A stretch of 28,880 nt of DNA from CAXQRU01 sp964226685 (GTDB lineage Bacteria; Pseudomonadota; Gammaproteobacteria; Pseudomonadales; Cellvibrionaceae), in assembly GCA_964226685.1 (NCBI GenBank), contig CAXQRU010000073.1, positions 1 to 28,880 on the forward strand. The letters run 5' to 3'. Below are positions 24,038 through 28,880 of the stretch, in pieces. Every line of letters begins with the position of its first letter. Positions within the stretch are counted from its first letter, which is position 1. The translations under genes and the position numbers were made by a program. The notes under the pieces are model-generated. The model searched no databases. It was not told where the DNA came from and was given only the letters and a program-made list of their open reading frames with translations.

Positions 24038-25317
24038 TCGACCGCATCCTGAGCTAGGCGAATGCCACCCATCTGCCAGCGCTGATGGGGATAGCGAGCA
24101 GAGCGAGAGGTAGGACGCACAAAGCCGGGAGGCGTTAAACAGCTACCTCCTCGCATTACCTGCTTACCCGACATAAACTTCGCACTGTACTCGGACATAT
24201 CACCGCCAAAGGGTTTAAACCCAGGGTAAGCCGCATAGGCACTTGTAGTCCATTCCCACACATCACCGAGCACCTGAGCAAACTCAGTACTCGTGCAGGT
24301 TCTTGGTTGCAGACTGGATGGATTAAAATAATTAGCGGGGCCTTTTCGATATTTAACGGCAGCTTCCCACTCTTGCTCAGACGGAAGACGCTTACCCTGC
24401 CACGCCGCAAAGGCCGCTGCTTCGTAGTAACTGACGTGACACACAGGCTGGCTGAGCTTTAGTGGCTGCAAACCACCCAGGGTAAATTCAAACCATTGAT
24501 CCCCCTCTTTCACCCAATACAAAGGAGCAAAAGTCCCTGACTCTTGTAACCATTGCCAACCATCGGACAACCAATACTCACTCAACTGATAGCCACCCTC
24601 TTGAATGAAACGTAAATATTCACCATTGGTTGACAAACGCGATGCCAAGCGATACGGGCGTAAATAATAGGGATGCCTGGGTTTTTCATCATCCAATGCA
24701 TTCGCCTCTATAGACCCTATATCCAACAAACCACCTTCAAAGGTCGTCCAGCTCATGTCCACTTGGCGCGCATCTGAGGCCGACGAAGACATCGCATACA
24801 CGGGGTAAAGTGGATTTTGAAAAAATGCATGTTTGATGTCCATCAACATCGCTTCTTGATGACGCTGCTCATGCGACAAACCCAATAGCACCAATTGCTC
24901 AATCACCTCATAAGGTGAAGCATTTAATAATGCCACCATCTGTTCATCGACGTATTCGCGATAACGCAAAATCTCATTGACGGTAGGGCGCGACAAAACC
25001 CCTCTTAAATTTCGATCATACTGAGGCCCTACACCATGATAATGTGAGTTAAACAACAAATCGTATCTAGGGGCATAACTGAGATAATCTTTACAATATT
25101 TTTTTAGGATAAAGACTTCAAAAAACCAGGTCGTATGTGCTAGGTGCCACTTAATTGGGCTGGCATCGGGCATAGACTGAATTTGGCAATCTTCGTAAGA
25201 TAGTGGCTCCACCAAGGACAAACTCAAACTTCTTATGCGCTCATATCGATCGGCCAAGCTAACAGAATCATGATGATTCACAATATCGGTCAACAAAATG
25301 GGGGCTTCAGCATTCAT
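24034..25317 (-). CDS. egtB: EgtB-type ergothioneine sulfoxide synthase
   Basis: Non-haem iron enzyme that would join trimethylhistidine (hercynine) to a thiol donor, gamma-glutamylcysteine or cysteine, and oxidise it to a sulfoxide. The 427 residues have an N-terminal DinB_2 domain with three iron ligands, H61 in HLAHTTWFFE and H149/H153 in SHEQRHQE, and a C-terminal formylglycine-generating-enzyme-like domain ending in GDVWEWT, MRGGSC and YPHQRWQMGGIRLA. The stretch from LFNSHYHGVGPQYDR to RGVLSRPT is typical of EgtB. No egtD methyltransferase is adjacent, nor the C-terminal methyltransferase of OvoA. Selenoneine synthase SenA is a related alternative, but senB is not seen nearby. The start at 25317 lacks a clear Shine-Dalgarno sequence. 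rnz lies 92 bases upstream on the same strand. Confidence 0.87.
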   Translation of the reverse strand: MNAEAPILLTDIVNHHDSVSLADRYERIRSLSLSLVEPLSYEDCQIQSMPDASPIKWHLAHTTWFFEVFILKKYCKDYLSYAPRYDLLFNSHYHGVGPQYDRNLRGVLSRPTVNEILRYREYVDEQMVALLNASPYEVIEQLVLLGLSHEQRHQEAMLMDIKHAFFQNPLYPVYAMSSSASDARQVDMSWTTFEGGLLDIGSIEANALDDEKPRHPYYLRPYRLASRLSTNGEYLRFIQEGGYQLSEYWLSDGWQWLQESGTFAPLYWVKEGDQWFEFTLGGLQPLKLSQPVCHVSYYEAAAFAAWQGKRLPSEQEWEAAVKYRKGPANYFNPSSLQPRTCTSTEFAQVLGDVWEWTTSAYAAYPGFKPFGGDMSEYSAKFMSGKQVMRGGSCLTPPGFVRPTSRSARYPHQRWQMGGIRLAQDAVD

Positions 25318-25409
25318 AATAATAATTCTTATTAGTCTGACAATGTGGATGTATGGGCAAAAGGTAACAATATTTGCCCGATTGTGAAATAGCTATTTGC
25401 GAATTGTCA

Positions 25410-26390
25410 TCAAAAAAATCGAAATTCGGACAAACGGGATAATTTACCTTCTGAACTTAACCGAAAATGATCCAGATCATTTGCCAAAAATAATTCACCG
25501 CCGTAACACGCTTTGGCCTCTTGAGCAACTTGCTGCATCGAAAAAGGCGCCGATTCATCGTACTGAAAACGCGCGCTAAAATGCGTGAGGATCAAATTGG
25601 GCAAGCCGGATTGTTCGGCCATATCAGCCACCATCTTAGCTGATGAATGCTGAGGCGCCGGACCTACGGCATCTAAAACTGCTTGCGTGTAAGTCGCCTC
25701 GTGTATCAATAACTGACTCTTCGCACAAGCTTCAGCCAATAATTGAGGTTGATCATTATCGCCAGCGACAATCACCTTTCTCGGAGCACGCGATGGGGCG
25801 ATAAAGCGCTCGCCGGAAATCTCTCGACCATCTTCCAAAGTAATACAGCCTTCTTTACGCAAACGCCCCCAAAGCGGCCCCTTTGGCACCCCCGCTGCCT
25901 CAAGCGCCTGGGCATTCAGTCTCAGCTCAACCTGATTCTCTTCAAGTTGATAAGCAAAACTGGGAACTCGGTGAGACAATTCGATCGCACTCAGTGAAAA
26001 ATCACCGACATCAACACTACCCTCAAGCGTCGCCACATCGATATATTCGATGGGGTAGCGCAAAAACATATCCGTGCAATCAATGACCGTTCGCAACATG
26101 GTCTCAACCGGCTTGGGACAAATAATTTTCAATGGCTGCTCGCGCCCTGCCATTTGTGCACTGGCAACCAAACCCGGTAGGCCATAACAATGATCACCAT
26201 GAACATGGGTAATCGCTATTGCCGATAATTGTTGCAAAGAGAGAGAGACATGCTGTAATTGATGCTGAGTCGCCTCTCCACAATCGACCAAAACCCAGGG
26301 TTTGCGGCCTTCGCGCCAAACAGCAACAGCACTCAAATTGCGCTGCTTAGTAGGCACCCCTGACGAGGTTCCGAGCGTGATAATATTCAT
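25410..26390 (-). CDS. rnz: Ribonuclease Z (tRNA 3'-processing endonuclease)
   Basis: Metallo-beta-lactamase-fold nuclease that trims the 3' ends of tRNA precursors. From the ATG at 26390 the protein has 326 residues and begins MNIITLGTSSGVPTKQRN, the RNase Z opening. AGGTGG stands directly before it; the frame is open to 26426, but that start adds 12 unrelated residues. The zinc motif is THVHGDHCYGLPGL, with H62, H64, D66 and H67. Further conserved parts are ELSHRVPS, VAGDND in place of the more usual GDTRP, and LILTHFSARF. Since this genome encodes CCA in at least one tRNA gene, the enzyme may act like E. coli RNase BN. egtB follows by 92 bases. Confidence 0.94.
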   Translation of the reverse strand: MNIITLGTSSGVPTKQRNLSAVAVWREGRKPWVLVDCGEATQHQLQHVSLSLQQLSAIAITHVHGDHCYGLPGLVASAQMAGREQPLKIICPKPVETMLRTVIDCTDMFLRYPIEYIDVATLEGSVDVGDFSLSAIELSHRVPSFAYQLEENQVELRLNAQALEAAGVPKGPLWGRLRKEGCITLEDGREISGERFIAPSRAPRKVIVAGDNDQPQLLAEACAKSQLLIHEATYTQAVLDAVGPAPQHSSAKMVADMAEQSGLPNLILTHFSARFQYDESAPFSMQQVAQEAKACYGGELFLANDLDHFRLSSEGKLSRLSEFRFF

Positions 26391-26497
26391 GATCCACCTA
26401 ACAAACTGGCAACAAGCAAGATCCATTCACTCGTTGCCACCCTTTTAAAACCCTCAAGCTTCCTGCATGACTATTGCTGGCATCATAACACAGATCA

Positions 26498-27502
26498 CTA
26501 GTAATACTTCAGATCGGTCGCCTTGCCTCGAAACACACGATAAGCAAAAATGGTGTACAACAAAATCACCGGAACCACAATGGCCGCACCCACAAAAATA
26601 AAGGCTAATGACTCAGGGGCACTAGCGGCCTCGGCAATGGTTAACCGACCTGGAACAATAAAAGGGTAAAAGCTAAAACCCAGACCGATAAAACACAACA
26701 CAAAAATCAGCGCCGCCAAGATCAAGGGAGCCCAACTGTAACGATCACCTGAGAGGGGTAAGCGCTTGAGCAAAAGATCATTGACGATAAAAGCCAATAC
26801 GGTCAGCACCGGGATTAACAACACAAACATTACCAAAGGATAATCAAACCATTTATCAAACACACCAGGGTTCACCAATGGATTCACCACGCACACCGCG
26901 ATCACTCCCAGCAAAGAAATTCGCCCTGCTGATCTCGCCCACTTAACCGCAGAGACTTGCAATTGGCCTTCGGTCTTTAAAACCAACCAGGCCCCTCCGA
27001 TGTAACTATACGCCGCCGCCACACAGAGACCACTCAAGATTGAAAAACTAATCGACGGCCATGTGAGCTCAAATCCCATGATATATTGCCCAAGCATATA
27101 CCCCTGCATCACCGCCGTTACTATCGACCCTATCTTAAAAATGCGATCCCACATTAATTTATGATCTATGGCTGCTTTTGCTCTAAAGTCAAAAGCCACA
27201 CCCCTCAAGATCAAACCAATTAACATAAAGGCCGCGGGTAAATACAAATGAAAAAGTACGATACTGTGCGCTTTTGGAAAGGCAATCAACAGCAAACCAA
27301 CCGCCAAAACCAACCAGGTTTCATTAGCATCCCAGAACGGACCGATCGAAGCAATCATGGCATCTCGCCTCGATTCTTCAGCCTGGCCCATTGGCAATAA
27401 AATACCAACACCCAAATCATAACCATCTAATATCGCGTACACCAAGACAGCCAAACCCATCAAGGCAAAAAATATTTCCGGCAACCAGAGTTCATTAATC
27501 AT
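26498..27502 (-). CDS. cydB: Cytochrome bd ubiquinol oxidase subunit II (CIO-type)
   Basis: Second subunit of the bd-type quinol oxidase, which reduces oxygen to water in the inner membrane without pumping protons. The 334 residues, all membrane helices, begin WLPEIFFALMGLAVLVYAILDGYDLGVGIL, and GPFWDANETWLVLAVG follows at about 54-69, both conserved in CydB. E. coli CydB has 379 residues; this length fits the cyanide-insensitive CioB group. The ATG at 27502 overlaps the cydA TGA (ATGA), with GGAG upstream inside cydA. No cydX-like small gene follows in the 107 bases before rnz. Confidence 0.93.
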   Translation of the reverse strand: MINELWLPEIFFALMGLAVLVYAILDGYDLGVGILLPMGQAEESRRDAMIASIGPFWDANETWLVLAVGLLLIAFPKAHSIVLFHLYLPAAFMLIGLILRGVAFDFRAKAAIDHKLMWDRIFKIGSIVTAVMQGYMLGQYIMGFELTWPSISFSILSGLCVAAAYSYIGGAWLVLKTEGQLQVSAVKWARSAGRISLLGVIAVCVVNPLVNPGVFDKWFDYPLVMFVLLIPVLTVLAFIVNDLLLKRLPLSGDRYSWAPLILAALIFVLCFIGLGFSFYPFIVPGRLTIAEAASAPESLAFIFVGAAIVVPVILLYTIFAYRVFRGKATDLKYY

Positions 27503-28869
27503 GATGATGCTCCTACAGGCTGGGCTGAAGACGGCAAGCCCGCCACAGACAAGGGTTTTGTTTCAAATTCTTCAACGGTTACTGAGCGCTTAGCCATTAA
27601 AAACACTGTGCGAATATAAGCAACCAGAAGCCCGGCATAGACGGTTAAATATAAAATCAAGGTGGTTAAGACATTACCCGGTGCAGTAGTTGTTACCGCC
27701 TCTTGAACTGTTAGCAAACCACTGACCAAATAAGGTTGACGACCAATCTCAGTGACATACCAACCTGCTAATGTTGCCAACCAACCAGAAAAACTCATGG
27801 CAACCAGAACCATCAACAACCACCTGGGTAACTCTTTTTTCTTCAATAACATTACACAAGAAAACCAAGATACCGCGATCATCAGAAGCCCCGTCACCAC
27901 CATCACTCTAAACGAAAAGAATACAGGCGCTACAGGCGGATGATGTTCAAAATCATTTAAGCCTTTCACCTCACCATTAAAATCGTGGGTTAAAATAAAA
28001 CTAGCCAATTTGGGTATGCCAATTTCAAAATGATTCTCACGAGCCTCTTCGTCAGGAATAGCAAATAACAGTAGCGGCACACCCCTTTGAGTTTCCCACA
28101 AACCCTCCATCGCCGCGACTTTTTGAGGCTGATGCTCCAAGGTATTTAAACCATGCAAATCGCCAACAAAGGCTTGTAAGGGTGCCAGCACGGCCGCCAT
28201 CAACAAACCGGTTTTCAATGCCAGCCTAGGCGCTTTTTTGGTGTCACCTTTCAGCAAACGGTAAGCGGAGATACCGGCCACCAAAAATGATGCCGTCAAG
28301 CCTGAGGCAATCAACACATGAGCTAAGCGATAAGGAAAAGACGGGTTAAAAATTACCTCCCACCAACTCGTAACATGGGCGACACCATCGACCATATGAA
28401 AACCGGCTGGCGTATGCATCCAGGAGTTGAGCGCAAGAATCCAAAAGGCTGACAACGTCGTCCCAATGGCCACTAACAAAGTCGCTAACGTATGAAATTT
28501 ATTAGAAACCCGATGCATACCAAAGAGCATAATTCCCAAGAAAGTCGCCTCCAAGAAAAATGCCGTCAGCACCTCGTAACCCAATAATGGCCCCGCAATA
28601 TTGCCCACGGTCTCCATAAAGCCCGGCCAATTAGTACCAAACTGAAATGACATAGTGATACCACTAACCACACCCAAAGCAAAGGTTAAAGCAAAAACCT
28701 TTACCCAGAAACGATAGGCACGCATCCAAACGGGGTTATTAGACAAGTTGTAGCGTAACTTAAAGTAGAAAAGAATCCACACTAAGGCGATGGAAATCGC
28801 CGGGAATAAAATATGAAAACTGATATTCGCCGCAAATTGTATGCGCGATAAAAGCAATACATCCAACAC
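27499..28869 (-). CDS. cydA: Cytochrome bd ubiquinol oxidase subunit I (CIO-type)
   Basis: Haem-bearing, quinol-oxidising subunit of cytochrome bd. The residues known from E. coli are in place: H19, E99 and E107 in GYEVLTAFFLEATFLG, a His near 184 in the YRLAHV stretch, and a candidate haem b558 Met in FRVMVVTG. The periplasmic Q-loop between TM6 and TM7 is short (roughly 80 residues), and the total of 456 is well under the 522 of E. coli, as in CioA. The quinol motif is GRQPY, with Tyr for the usual Trp. The start is GTG at 28869; GGAG occupies 28877-28880, the last four bases of the window. cydB follows with a four-base overlap. Confidence 0.94.
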   Translation of the reverse strand: MLDVLLLSRIQFAANISFHILFPAISIALVWILFYFKLRYNLSNNPVWMRAYRFWVKVFALTFALGVVSGITMSFQFGTNWPGFMETVGNIAGPLLGYEVLTAFFLEATFLGIMLFGMHRVSNKFHTLATLLVAIGTTLSAFWILALNSWMHTPAGFHMVDGVAHVTSWWEVIFNPSFPYRLAHVLIASGLTASFLVAGISAYRLLKGDTKKAPRLALKTGLLMAAVLAPLQAFVGDLHGLNTLEHQPQKVAAMEGLWETQRGVPLLLFAIPDEEARENHFEIGIPKLASFILTHDFNGEVKGLNDFEHHPPVAPVFFSFRVMVVTGLLMIAVSWFSCVMLLKKKELPRWLLMVLVAMSFSGWLATLAGWYVTEIGRQPYLVSGLLTVQEAVTTTAPGNVLTTLILYLTVYAGLLVAYIRTVFLMAKRSVTVEEFETKPLSVAGLPSSAQPVGASS

Positions 28870-28880
28870 AACAACACTCC

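Noticed and set aside
25318..25340. Fur-like A/T-rich dyad before egtB
   Set aside because: Resembles repeated ATAAT words but does not reach a convincing match to the GATAAT array, and the region is simply A/T rich.
26391..26497. Possible cydX after cydB
   Set aside because: Reading this gap on the minus strand gives only a ten-codon frame and the in-frame extension of rnz; no hydrophobic small protein of about 30-40 residues.

Overview
The window looks like chromosome of a free-living, probably marine, gammaproteobacterium related to Pseudomonas and the Cellvibrionales. The grounds are two gene orders that I know from pseudomonads (ilvI-ilvH-ilvC-pssA, and yhbY / rlmE-ftsH-folP-glmM-tpiA-secG-tRNA-Leu), a short class I IlvC, a CDP-alcohol-transferase type PssA, and moderate GC content. 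Genus is not determined. I see no transposase, integrase, phage gene, CRISPR array or toxin-antitoxin pair. This is mostly a housekeeping region with several accessory insertions.

Region 1 (1-9810) is branched-chain amino acid synthesis. On the minus strand ilvI, ilvH, pxpA, pxpB and pxpC form one tightly packed unit: acetolactate synthase followed by the three-subunit 5-oxoprolinase. Convergent to it is ilvY, a LysR regulator, divergent from ilvC (ketol-acid reductoisomerase). After ilvC come a clear terminator, a NIT-domain chemoreceptor, and pssA. The ancestral ilvIHC-pssA block therefore seems split at two points. A 328-base region upstream of ilvI holds two divergent promoters whose -35 boxes overlap inside a perfect palindrome, plus a possible attenuator leader. 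At the extreme left a strong promoter with rRNA-like features reads out of the window.

Region 2 (9810-15200) holds a small secreted DUF4124 protein and a two-TM chemoreceptor with almost no sensory domain on the plus strand, facing dnaE (Pol III alpha subunit) tail to tail with no bases between the stop codons.

Region 3 (15360-24040) is the conserved yhbY-to-secG block. It carries tRNA-Leu(GAG), secG with an unusual acidic tail of 16-residue repeats, tpiA, glmM, folP, ftsH, rlmE and the divergent yhbY. An accessory PAS sensor-kinase-like protein is inserted between ftsH and folP. Its ATP-binding domain looks intact, but Ser replaces the phospho-accepting His, and its PAS domain resembles the FixL haem PAS.

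Region 4 (24034-28880) is egtB (ergothioneine-type sulfoxide synthase) without a visible egtD partner, rnz (RNase Z), and cydB-cydA encoding a short-Q-loop (cyanide-insensitive type) bd quinol oxidase. cydA is complete, with its Shine-Dalgarno sequence in the last four bases of the window.

Most promising for follow-up: the His-less sensor kinase leading a folP-glmM transcription unit, the SecG repeat tail, and the ilvI leader with its shared palindromic divergent promoters. I did not find a convincing wholly new multi-gene system.
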